Origin: an uncultured Prevotella sp.
Lineage (GTDB): Bacteria > Bacteroidota > Bacteroidia > Bacteroidales > Bacteroidaceae
Direction: 5' to 3'
Length of the DNA: 5,829 bases
NCBI GenBank assembly: GCA_946999025.1
Contig: CAMQBP010000133.1
Span: forward strand, 1 to 5,829
Every line of letters begins with the position of its first letter. The first letter of the stretch is position 1. The notes under the pieces are model-generated. The model did not search any database. It worked only from the letters and a program-made list of their open reading frames with translations, and had not been told where the DNA came from. A program made the position numbers and the translations under genes. Below are positions 1-5,829 of this stretch, one piece after another.

Positions 1-2178
1 GCTCTCTTGGAGCAGATTGAGATAGACAAGCGACAATTGGAAGGTCTCGTTGTCCGGTGCCATCTGTATACGATCGATATGCTTCTTGCGATAATCACTC
101 AACTCTGTTTCAAACTGTTCGGCCTTATCCAACAACTCGCGATAGTTTTCAAACCTACCTGTGGCAATGAAGTTTTCGGCTTGGGTTAAAAAGTCGGTTA
201 TTTTCAGACGGATGGGTTGATATTCGTCAATGAGACGCTGCGTGATAGGAGTAAAATTGTTGTCAACATGTTCCTTGATAGGTTCAAGCATACGGCGCAA
301 TCCATAGATGTATTGCTGCGACGCGTTCATACCCACGTGGAACCACGTGTTGCGCTCAATGGCGAGGTCGGCAGGTGCCTTGCGCAAAGCCATCAGCTCC
401 TGTCGACGGTATTTCGTGAGAAATGTTTTCTCATTGCGCAGCGCATTCAGGCTATGCCTCAGCACACTTGGCTTGTCATTGATAAATCCGTCTAAGATGG
501 CATTGTACTGTTCGTTGGCAAAACGCGTCATGTAGCTTTGTGTACGACTGACATGTTTGCTCAACAAATCCCAGAGAATAACCGGATCTTGCGTGCGCAT
601 CATCAAACGGTAAGTATCATCTTTGCCCGAGCCGCCGTCCGACTTATCCTTCGACCCTCTAAATAAACAATATACCACTAAAGCGATGAAGGCCGCTTGT
701 GCTAAGATACCTCCATAGAACATCAGCAAAGCTATCACGGCGGTGCAAAGAAATGCAACGCCAGCCGTGATAAACCAACCGCCGATGACAGACAGCACGC
801 CCGTTACACGGAACACGGCACTCTCGCGACTCCATGCCCGATCGGCCAAGCTGGTACCCATGGCAACCATGAAGGTTACATAGGTGGTTGACAATGGCAG
901 CTTGTAATTGGTACCAATGGTGATCAGCATGGAGGCCAGAACCAAGTTAACTGCCGCACGAACCACATCGTATGCAGCTCCTTCATCCAAAGATACGGCT
1001 CGCTGATCAAAACGGCTGTTAACCCAATCGAGGGTTCGATTTGGAATGATTTTGGTGATATACGAGTTGGTGTTCTGTGTGAAGCGCACGATACTGCGTG
1101 CTGCACCACTCGATCCAAACATCTCGTCGCCCTCGTCTTGTCGCGCCAAATCAACCGAAGTCTTAATCACGCGGTGAGCTTTCTTTGAGGTGGCCATGGC
1201 TACAATCATGATAACGCCTGCCAACATTAAATAAAGTGGAGGGGTTTTGGCACTCTCAACCAAACTGGTCATCAAGAAAGAAGTGGGTGCAGTGCCGTTA
1301 CCCTGCGCCAAATAAGTTTGATACGAATCAAGTCCGGCAAGCGGAACACCGATAAAGTTAACCAAGTCGTTGCCGGCAAACGCCATCGCCAACGCAAACG
1401 TTCCCATCAGTACCACGAACTTGAAGATGTTAACGCCCATGAGATGCATAATCTGCATGAGGATTGCCGAACCGATAAAGGTATAAACAAGCAACATGCC
1501 TACATGGTCGTTGATGTATTGCCGTGTGGCTTCGGATATATAAGGAGACTTGCCTAAGCCTTTCATAAAGATGAAGTAAGCCAAAGCGGTGAATGCGATG
1601 CCACCAAAAATGGCAATGGCATAACGCATATTTTTCTTGTAATTGAAAGTAAAAATGATACGCGTAAGATACTGCACGACGACGCCAAAGACAAAAGCAA
1701 TGGCGACACTCACAAAGATGGCAATAATCACTTTTAAGGCCTGCTCTGTGTTCAGCAAGTCACTAAAGCCGAGAGAAGAGTCGGCTGCCATCTTGATAAT
1801 GGCCAACATGAAGGTGGCACCCAACAGTTCGAAGACCATGGATACTGTGGTGGAAGTAGGCATGCCCAAGCGATTGAAGATATCCAAGACGATGACGTCG
1901 GTGACCATGACGGACAGGAAAATAATCATGACCTCGTGGAAACTAAACTGGGCTGGATTCATGATGCCATGTCGAGCCACATCCATCATGCCCGACGACA
2001 TCACCGCACCCAGGACAACACCAAAGGAAGCAATGATGAGGATGGTGCGAAATTTGGCCACCTTGGCTCCCACTGCCGATTGTAAGAAATTGACAGCATC
2101 GTTAGAAACACCTACAAATAAGTCAAAAACTGCCAAAGAAAGCAGGAAAATGACGATGCACAAATAAATTGTTAACAT
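1..2178 (-). CDS. pit: PiT-family inorganic phosphate transporter with C-terminal PhoU-like domain (3' end outside window)
   Basis: An ATG at 2178-2176 opens 726 codons without a stop down to base 1, so the C-terminus is missing, probably by only a few tens of residues. The family is an inner-membrane, cation-coupled phosphate symporter built from two inverted repeats, each with a GxND-type signature. Both are visible: GVSNDAVNF at residues 23-31 and FAGNDLVNF around 267-275 (N270, D271). The Ser-Thr-Thr motifs that follow each repeat are PTSTT at 107-111 and PLSTT at 428-432. About ten to twelve hydrophobic segments lie between residues 1 and 506. A hydrophilic loop, roughly 330-400, separates the second signature from its STT segment. 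From about 515 to the edge the protein is soluble and helical, with long charged amphipathic stretches that resemble PhoU or the DUF47 Pit-accessory fold; this domain call is by eye. The gene is transcribed divergently from the acetyltransferase operon. No Shine-Dalgarno sequence precedes the ATG. The transporter call is firm; the transported ion being phosphate is inferred from the family. Confidence 0.93.
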   Translation of the reverse strand, partial: MLTIYLCIVIFLLSLAVFDLFVGVSNDAVNFLQSAVGAKVAKFRTILIIASFGVVLGAVMSSGMMDVARHGIMNPAQFSFHEVMIIFLSVMVTDVIVLDIFNRLGMPTSTTVSMVFELLGATFMLAIIKMAADSSLGFSDLLNTEQALKVIIAIFVSVAIAFVFGVVVQYLTRIIFTFNYKKNMRYAIAIFGGIAFTALAYFIFMKGLGKSPYISEATRQYINDHVGMLLVYTFIGSAILMQIMHLMGVNIFKFVVLMGTFALAMAFAGNDLVNFIGVPLAGLDSYQTYLAQGNGTAPTSFLMTSLVESAKTPPLYLMLAGVIMIVAMATSKKAHRVIKTSVDLARQDEGDEMFGSSGAARSIVRFTQNTNSYITKIIPNRTLDWVNSRFDQRAVSLDEGAAYDVVRAAVNLVLASMLITIGTNYKLPLSTTYVTFMVAMGTSLADRAWSRESAVFRVTGVLSVIGGWFITAGVAFLCTAVIALLMFYGGILAQAAFIALVVYCLFRGSKDKSDGGSGKDDTYRLMMRTQDPVILWDLLSKHVSRTQSYMTRFANEQYNAILDGFINDKPSVLRHSLNALRNEKTFLTKYRRQELMALRKAPADLAIERNTWFHVGMNASQQYIYGLRRMLEPIKEHVDNNFTPITQRLIDEYQPIRLKITDFLTQAENFIATGRFENYRELLDKAEQFETELSDYRKKHIDRIQMAPDNETFQLSLVYLNLLQES

Positions 2179-2241
2179 TGATATGGTTTAATTATGAATA
2201 ATCAAAGTACAGTCTGGCATAGCGCCTACTGATTTTGTGGA

Positions 2242-2249
2242 CAAAAATA
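2242..2249 (-). promoter_or_regulatory. Candidate -7 promoter element for the phosphate transporter gene
   Basis: Read on the minus strand this is TATTTTTG, a full match to the Bacteroidota -7 consensus TAnnTTTG. It would give a leader of about 55-60 nt before the ATG at 2178. No convincing TTG -33 element sits at the usual spacing of about 18-21 bp; the nearest TTG on this strand (2266-2264) is only 14 bp away. A weak -33 fits a promoter that needs an activator, and the direct-repeat array at 2259-2302 lies exactly where one would bind. A second, poorer candidate is GTACTTTG at 2210-2203, which is one base short of the consensus spacing. Confidence 0.45.
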
Positions 2250-2258
2250 ACGGAGTAT

Positions 2259-2302
2259 TGTTACAAGTATTTTAAACACATATTACAATCGTATTACAAT
2301 CG
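2259..2302 (-). promoter_or_regulatory. Pho-box-like array of four 7-bp direct repeats with an 11-bp period
   Basis: On the minus strand, 7-bp units alternate with 4-bp spacers: TGTAATA (2298-2292), TGTAATA (2287-2281), TTTAAAA (2276-2270, degenerate) and TGTAACA (2265-2259). All four are in exact 11-bp register, so they face the same side of the helix. The E. coli Pho box is a pair of CTGTCAT-like 7-mers with a 4-bp spacer that ends about 10 bp upstream of the -10 element. Here, read in the same phase, TTGTAAT matches CTGTCAT at 5 of 7 positions, and the array ends 9 bp upstream of the candidate -7 element. Repeat orientation, spacing and the downstream phosphate transporter all agree with a binding site for a PhoB-type response regulator. 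That regulator assignment is inference; the repeat structure is read directly. Confidence 0.5.
2281..2302. repeat. Perfect tandem duplication of an 11-bp unit
   Basis: TATTACAATCG occurs at 2281-2291 and again, identical and directly adjacent, at 2292-2302. It forms the distal half of the 11-bp-periodic array in front of the transporter gene. The TTACAA core recurs in the same phase at 2261-2266. Confidence 0.9.
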
Positions 2303-2332
2303 AAAATAATTAAATTTATACATCGCTACTGA

Positions 2333-2361
2333 TTGTTTTCAATTTAAAAATCGTACCTTTG
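2333..2361 (+). promoter_or_regulatory. Bacteroidota-type promoter for the cysE-rlmL-dpp4 gene group
   Basis: TACCTTTG at 2354-2361 is an exact match to the -7 consensus TAnnTTTG. TTG at 2333-2335 can serve as the -33 element, with 18 bp between the two. Transcription would start around 2365-2370, giving a leader of about 20-26 nt before the ATG at 2391. This placement argues against the in-frame TTG at 2373 as the start codon, since it would sit almost at the transcript 5' end. No later promoter of similar quality is seen before the two downstream genes, so this one probably drives all three. Confidence 0.7.
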
Positions 2362-2390
2362 TAGCTTAAATATTGAGACATTATATAGAG

Positions 2391-3290
2391 ATGAGTAAAG
2401 ATAATTTGACTCATGCGTTGACAAGCACGGTTGAACAGCTGTCCCAACCAGAATCACTCAACAACTTGTGCCATCGACAGCGTGATGGATACCCGCTCCC
2501 ATCTGGTAAGATACTGCAAGAAATTATAGACTTGTCAAGAGCCATTCTTTTTCCAGGATATTATGGAAAAGCATCGGTGCAGATTCAAACACTACAATAT
2601 TATATAGGTGTAAATGTAGAACGGTTTCAACGCTTGCTGGAAGATCAAATCTTAGCTGGACTCCGTTTCTGTGAAGACAGCGAGACTACGATGAGCGAGT
2701 CGGAAGCAGACGAGCAGAAAAAAATGGCCAGGGAACTGTCATTCAAATTGGTCAAGAAACTACCTGAAATACGTGAAAAACTATCAACAGATGTCATCGC
2801 AGCCTACAATGGCGACCCTGCGTCTGAAAGCCAGGCTGAGATTATTGCCTGCTACCCCATCATCAAAACATTGGCAAACTATCGCATCGCACACGAGCTT
2901 TATCTACTCAAGGTGCCTCTGATACCCAGAATGATGACAGAAATGGCTCACTCGGAAACGGGAATCGACATTCATCCAGGTGCACAGATTGGCCGATACT
3001 TCACCATTGACCATGGTACCGGTGTCGTCATTGGTGCTACGTGCATGATTGGCGACAACGTGAAAATATACCAAGGGGTAACGCTGGGCGCTAAAAGTTT
3101 TCCGTTAGACGAACATGGAAACCCAGTCAAGGGCGTTCCACGTCATCCCATCATTGAAGACAACGTCATCATTTATGCCAATGCCACTATCTTAGGCAGA
3201 GTAACCATCGGTCAGGGAAGCGTCATTGGCGCCAATGTTTGGGTGACAGATGACTTGGCTCCCGAAACCAAGAAATACAACAAGAATTAA
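2391..3290 (+). CDS. cysE: Serine O-acetyltransferase (EpsC-type, long N-terminal form)
   Basis: This enzyme transfers an acetyl group from acetyl-CoA to L-serine, making O-acetylserine for cysteine synthase, in the cytoplasm. The product is 299 residues from the ATG at 2391. An in-frame TTG at 2373 would add six residues but lies too close to the promoter. Residues 1 to about 180 are mostly helical. The left-handed beta-helix of hexapeptide repeats follows, with DIHPGAQIG at 193-201 and DHGTG at 207-211. D193 and H208 match the catalytic pair of E. coli CysE (D143, H158) with the same 15-residue spacing. QGVTLGA starts at 228 and RHP at 251-253; the loop between them is longer than in E. coli CysE, as I recall for the EpsC-like branch. 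The protein stops soon after the last repeat (VWVTDD) and ends in KYNKN. It therefore lacks a CysE-like tail ending in isoleucine. It is the first gene of a likely three-gene transcript; 44 bp separate it from the methyltransferase gene. Confidence 0.93.
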   Translation: MSKDNLTHALTSTVEQLSQPESLNNLCHRQRDGYPLPSGKILQEIIDLSRAILFPGYYGKASVQIQTLQYYIGVNVERFQRLLEDQILAGLRFCEDSETTMSESEADEQKKMARELSFKLVKKLPEIREKLSTDVIAAYNGDPASESQAEIIACYPIIKTLANYRIAHELYLLKVPLIPRMMTEMAHSETGIDIHPGAQIGRYFTIDHGTGVVIGATCMIGDNVKIYQGVTLGAKSFPLDEHGNPVKGVPRHPIIEDNVIIYANATILGRVTIGQGSVIGANVWVTDDLAPETKKYNKN

Positions 3291-3334
3291 GTTATCATCA
3301 TTTTAATACAACTATTTTTTATCAATTCAATCAA

Positions 3335-4792
3335 ATGGAATTTGAACTCATCGCCAAAACTTTCATGGGCTTGGAACCCGTTTTGGCACAAGAGCTGACC
3401 CAGCTGGGTGCAAACAATGTACAGATAGGACGCAGAATGGTATCATTTACTGGTGACCAGGAAATGATGTACCGCGCTAATTTTCAACTCCATACAGCTA
3501 TTCGTATTCTTAAACCCATCAAGCACTTCAAGGCTCGCTCTGCTGAAGAGGTGTATGATGAAATCAAGACGGTGGACTGGGGCCAGTACATAGAAAAAGG
3601 AAAGACATTCTCTGTCGACTCGGTGGTTTATTCTGAAGAGTTCAGAAATTCCAGATTCGTGACCTACAAGGTGAAGGATGCCATCGTAGACCAATTCAGA
3701 GAAAAGACAGGAACACGTCCGAACATCTCGGTGAGCAATCCTGACATCCGCCTACACATACACATCGCCGACGAAGATGCAACGCTCTGTTTGGATTCAA
3801 GTGGTGAGTCGCTACATAGAAGAGGCTACCGACAGGAATCTGTGGAAGCTCCATTGAACGAGGTGTTGGCTGCCGGAATGATTTTGTTGACAGGCTGGAA
3901 AGGCGAAACCGACTTTATAGACCCGATGTGTGGCAGCGGTACGTTGTTGATAGAAGCGGCACTGATTGCCCGAAACATGAGTCCTGGCATCTTTAGAAAG
4001 GAGTTTGCATTCGAGAAATGGCCTGACTTTGACCAGGAGTTGTTCGATCGTATTTATAATGACGAGTCGCAAGAGAGCGAGTTCACGCACCATATTTATG
4101 GCTACGACATCGACATGAAAGCGGTGAACACGGCTCGACTGAATGTTAAAGCAGCGGGACTAACCAAAGATATCACGATAGAACAGGCTGATTTTAAGAA
4201 CTTTAAGAAGCCCCAAGAACCCAGTATTCTCATTACTAATCCGCCATACGGCGAGCGTATCTCCACGCCTAACTTGCTCGGAACGTACAAGATGATTGGC
4301 GAAAGGCTGAAACATGAGTTCATGGGCAATGATGCTTGGATATTGAGTTATCGTGAAGAATGTTTCGAACAGATTGGTTTGAAACCGTCTATCAAGATAC
4401 CCGTGTACAACGGAAGCCTTGAATGTGAGTTTAGAAAGTATGCTATCTTCGACGGAAAGATGAAGGAATTTCGTGCCGAAGGAGGCATCATCAAGACCGA
4501 AGAGGAAAAGAAAGAGATGGCTGAAAAGCATCGCTTTAAGAAAAATCGTGAGTTCAAGAAACGCTTAGAAGAACAGGAAGAAAACGAAGAAGCTGACATA
4601 CGCTCCTTTAAGTTTCATTCGTTGGAACGCAATGATCGGGGAAAACCGGGCAATCGAAGAGAAAGATCATTCGACAGGGATGAGCGATCATACGGGAAAG
4701 GCGGAAAACGCTTTGGCAAAGATGCTGCTGACCGCACATCTCGCAAACGTGATTTCGGGAAAAGAACGAGGAGATTTGACGATGAGGAATAA
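3335..4792 (+). CDS. rlmL: THUMP-domain 23S rRNA guanine-N2 methyltransferase (RlmL type) with charged C-terminal tail
   Basis: The product is 485 residues. By family it uses S-adenosylmethionine to methylate N2 of a 23S rRNA guanine (G2445 in E. coli numbering). Residues 1-50 are the N-terminal ferredoxin-like part and about 50-155 the RNA-binding THUMP domain. The Rossmann methyltransferase domain runs from about 165 to 380. Visible motifs are DPMCGSGTLLIEAA from 196 (SAM-binding motif I), GYDID at 256-260 (acidic motif II) and NPPYGERI from 302 (catalytic motif IV, typical of N-methylation of bases). E. coli RlmL is fused to RlmK (m7G2069); no RlmK domain is present here. Instead, residues 383-485 form a low-complexity tail: first Glu/Lys-rich and helical, then Arg/Lys/Gly/Asp-rich with repeated Arg-x-Phe/Tyr-Gly/Asp units. 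The tail is probably disordered and may add RNA affinity. The ATG at 3335 gives the expected family N-terminus (MEFELIAKT); no Shine-Dalgarno sequence precedes it. The exact target base is inferred. Confidence 0.9.
   Translation: MEFELIAKTFMGLEPVLAQELTQLGANNVQIGRRMVSFTGDQEMMYRANFQLHTAIRILKPIKHFKARSAEEVYDEIKTVDWGQYIEKGKTFSVDSVVYSEEFRNSRFVTYKVKDAIVDQFREKTGTRPNISVSNPDIRLHIHIADEDATLCLDSSGESLHRRGYRQESVEAPLNEVLAAGMILLTGWKGETDFIDPMCGSGTLLIEAALIARNMSPGIFRKEFAFEKWPDFDQELFDRIYNDESQESEFTHHIYGYDIDMKAVNTARLNVKAAGLTKDITIEQADFKNFKKPQEPSILITNPPYGERISTPNLLGTYKMIGERLKHEFMGNDAWILSYREECFEQIGLKPSIKIPVYNGSLECEFRKYAIFDGKMKEFRAEGGIIKTEEEKKEMAEKHRFKKNREFKKRLEEQEENEEADIRSFKFHSLERNDRGKPGNRRERSFDRDERSYGKGGKRFGKDAADRTSRKRDFGKRTRRFDDEE
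4768..4773 (+). promoter_or_regulatory. Shine-Dalgarno-like site for the overlapping dipeptidyl peptidase start
   Basis: GAGGAG lies inside the last codons of rlmL, 8 nt before the ATG at 4782. The other three genes in the window lack such a site. It supports 4782 as the true start and suggests that ribosomes finishing rlmL, or binding here directly, begin the next gene. It may also arise by chance from the Arg-rich codons in this stretch. Confidence 0.45.
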
Positions 4793-5829
4793 GACTTTGA
4801 TTCTTCTACTTGCCCTCACCGCATGGCTGATGGGCGGACAACAGATGATGGCACAGAAACAATTCACGCTCGAAGAGTTGAATTTTGGTGGGAAAAACTA
4901 TCGAAAGTTCGTCCCAGAAAACCGCTACACCACCTGGTGGGGCGATGAGCTGATCCGCACAGAGACCAACCAATGCAGCGTCATTGATAAGAAAACAGGC
5001 AAAGAGAACATCCTGTTCACGCTGGAAGAAATAAATAAATACGTGGCAAGCGACAGCTCCAGCCAGGTGAAAAACCTGTTTGGCGCCTCATTTCCTTACC
5101 CTGGCAAGTCGTTGGTACTACTGCGGAATGGGGAAACCATGCGTTTGTACAACTGGAAAACGAAGAAGACAGAATGGTGCATAACCACTGCTGACGAGGG
5201 CGAGGTGGCCGAATGGAATGCCATCTCCAAGGCTATCTCTTATATAGAACCTAAAAGTCAGCAACTCCATGTACGCACCTCTGATGGCAATGACATTCAA
5301 TTGACGACCGATGGAAGCAGGGAAATCGTGTATGGTCAAAGCGTACACCGTGACGAGTTTGGCATACACAAAGGTATGTTTTGGGCACCCAATGGACAGA
5401 AATTGACATTCTATCGCATGGATCAGAGCATGGTAGCTGACTATCCGCAGGTAAACATCTTTAGTAGAATAGCGAAATGCGAACCCGACAAATACCCTAT
5501 GGCAGGCGAAACAAGTCATAAAGTAACGGTGTTAGTGTATGATTTAGCCACAAAAAAGACGGTTACTTTGCAGGCTGGTGACCCCACCGACCGATATTTT
5601 ACCAACATTGCATGGAGTCCAAATAGCAAGACTATCTATATGTTTGAGCTGAATAGGGACCAAAATGACTGTCGGTTAGTGAGCTACGATGCGCAAACAG
5701 GTAAGAAAATTGCAGAGCTTTATCGAGAAACGCACGATAAATATGTAGAGCCACAGCACCCCATTGCATTCTTGCCTTGGGACAACAACCTCTTCATCAT
5801 GCAAAGCCAACGTGACGGTTACAACCATT
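4782..5829 (+). CDS. dpp4: Secreted S9-family dipeptidyl peptidase, DPP IV type (N-terminal part only)
   Basis: The frame is open from ATG 4782 to the right edge, giving 349 residues of a protein whose family is usually around 700-740. DPP IV removes X-Pro or X-Ala dipeptides from peptide N-termini; in Bacteroidota it helps asaccharolytic and protein-feeding species use peptides. A signal peptide is clear: MRNK, a hydrophobic core at 5-17 and likely cleavage after A24 (MMA/QKQ), which implies export to the periplasm or beyond. No lipoprotein cysteine is present. The rest belongs to the eight-bladed beta-propeller of the DPPIV_N domain. Recognisable segments are SVHRDEFGIHKGMFWAPNG from 187, FYRMDQSMVADYP, the blade motif AWSPNSKTIYMFELNRD and the terminal QSQRDGYNH. 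The D191-E192 pair sits where DPP IV enzymes carry the acidic pair that binds the substrate's free amino terminus. The Ser-Asp-His hydrolase domain lies beyond the window, so activity cannot be judged. Prolyl tripeptidyl peptidase is the closest alternative. The gene overlaps rlmL by 11 bp. Confidence 0.9.
   Translation, partial: MRNKTLILLLALTAWLMGGQQMMAQKQFTLEELNFGGKNYRKFVPENRYTTWWGDELIRTETNQCSVIDKKTGKENILFTLEEINKYVASDSSSQVKNLFGASFPYPGKSLVLLRNGETMRLYNWKTKKTEWCITTADEGEVAEWNAISKAISYIEPKSQQLHVRTSDGNDIQLTTDGSREIVYGQSVHRDEFGIHKGMFWAPNGQKLTFYRMDQSMVADYPQVNIFSRIAKCEPDKYPMAGETSHKVTVLVYDLATKKTVTLQAGDPTDRYFTNIAWSPNSKTIYMFELNRDQNDCRLVSYDAQTGKKIAELYRETHDKYVEPQHPIAFLPWDNNLFIMQSQRDGYNH

Noticed and set aside
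1643..2167. Open frame of 174 codons on the plus strand, rich in Met, Thr and Lys
   Set aside because: It lies wholly antisense to the conserved N-terminal membrane segments and signature of the phosphate transporter. Its composition is the mirror of hydrophobic codons, and it has no recognisable domain or promoter.
2211..2230. Possible small hairpin in the leader of the transporter transcript
   Set aside because: Only two 3-bp stems around an internal mismatch and a 5-nt loop. It is too weak to call a riboswitch or attenuator, and no U-run follows.
2331..2352. Inverted repeats such as ATTG-TTTT-CAAT near the -33 region as an operator
   Set aside because: Four-base arms in AT-rich sequence are expected by chance, and nothing else supports a regulator site there.
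3313..3320. TATTTTTT as a possible -7 element before rlmL
   Set aside because: It lacks the final G of TAnnTTTG and has no upstream TTG at proper spacing. The region is simply T-rich, and the 44-bp gap is better explained by read-through from the upstream gene.
3291..3334. Possible terminator between the acetyltransferase and methyltransferase genes
   Set aside because: The T-run is not preceded by any GC-containing inverted repeat.
3443..4599. Several minus-strand open frames of 75-123 codons
   Set aside because: All are antisense to rlmL and overlap one another in different frames. None shows a family motif.
5118..5519. Open frame of 133 codons on the minus strand
   Set aside because: It is antisense to the beta-propeller of the dipeptidyl peptidase, whose conserved motifs cover the whole stretch.

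Overview
The window looks like a chromosomal segment from the Bacteroidota, most likely Prevotella or a close relative. This is inferred from three things. The promoter upstream of the acetyltransferase gene carries the TAnnTTTG -7 element typical of the phylum. The starts at 2178, 2391 and 3335 lack an obvious Shine-Dalgarno sequence. The protein subfamilies (PiT transporter with a PhoU-like tail, long EpsC-type serine acetyltransferase, stand-alone RlmL with a charged tail, secreted DPP IV) are ones commonly seen in Bacteroidales. No tRNA, rRNA, CRISPR array, insertion sequence or other mobile element was seen.

Layout: 1-2178 on the minus strand is one long open frame of 726 codons that runs off the left edge. 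It is an inorganic phosphate transporter of the PiT family with a C-terminal PhoU-like helical domain. 2179-2390 is a divergent, AT-rich control region. 2391-3290 (+) is serine O-acetyltransferase, the first committed step of cysteine synthesis. 3335-4792 (+) is a THUMP-domain 23S rRNA guanine-N2 methyltransferase (RlmL type) with a disordered basic tail of about 100 residues. 4782 to the right edge (+) is the start of a secreted S9-family dipeptidyl peptidase (DPP IV type). It overlaps the methyltransferase gene by 11 bp.

The three plus-strand genes are closely packed (44 bp gap, then an 11 bp overlap) and are probably co-transcribed from the promoter at 2333-2361. Their functions (cysteine synthesis, rRNA modification, peptide uptake) have no obvious shared pathway.

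The most notable signal is in the divergent region. Four 7-bp elements repeat every 11 bp at 2259-2302. Read on the transporter strand, three of them are TGTAAYA. The array ends 9 bp upstream of a candidate -7 element that has no good -33 partner. This is the architecture of a Pho box in front of a phosphate transporter gene, and it suggests PhoB-type activation under phosphate limitation. The rest of the window is ordinary core-genome content with a few subfamily-level peculiarities.
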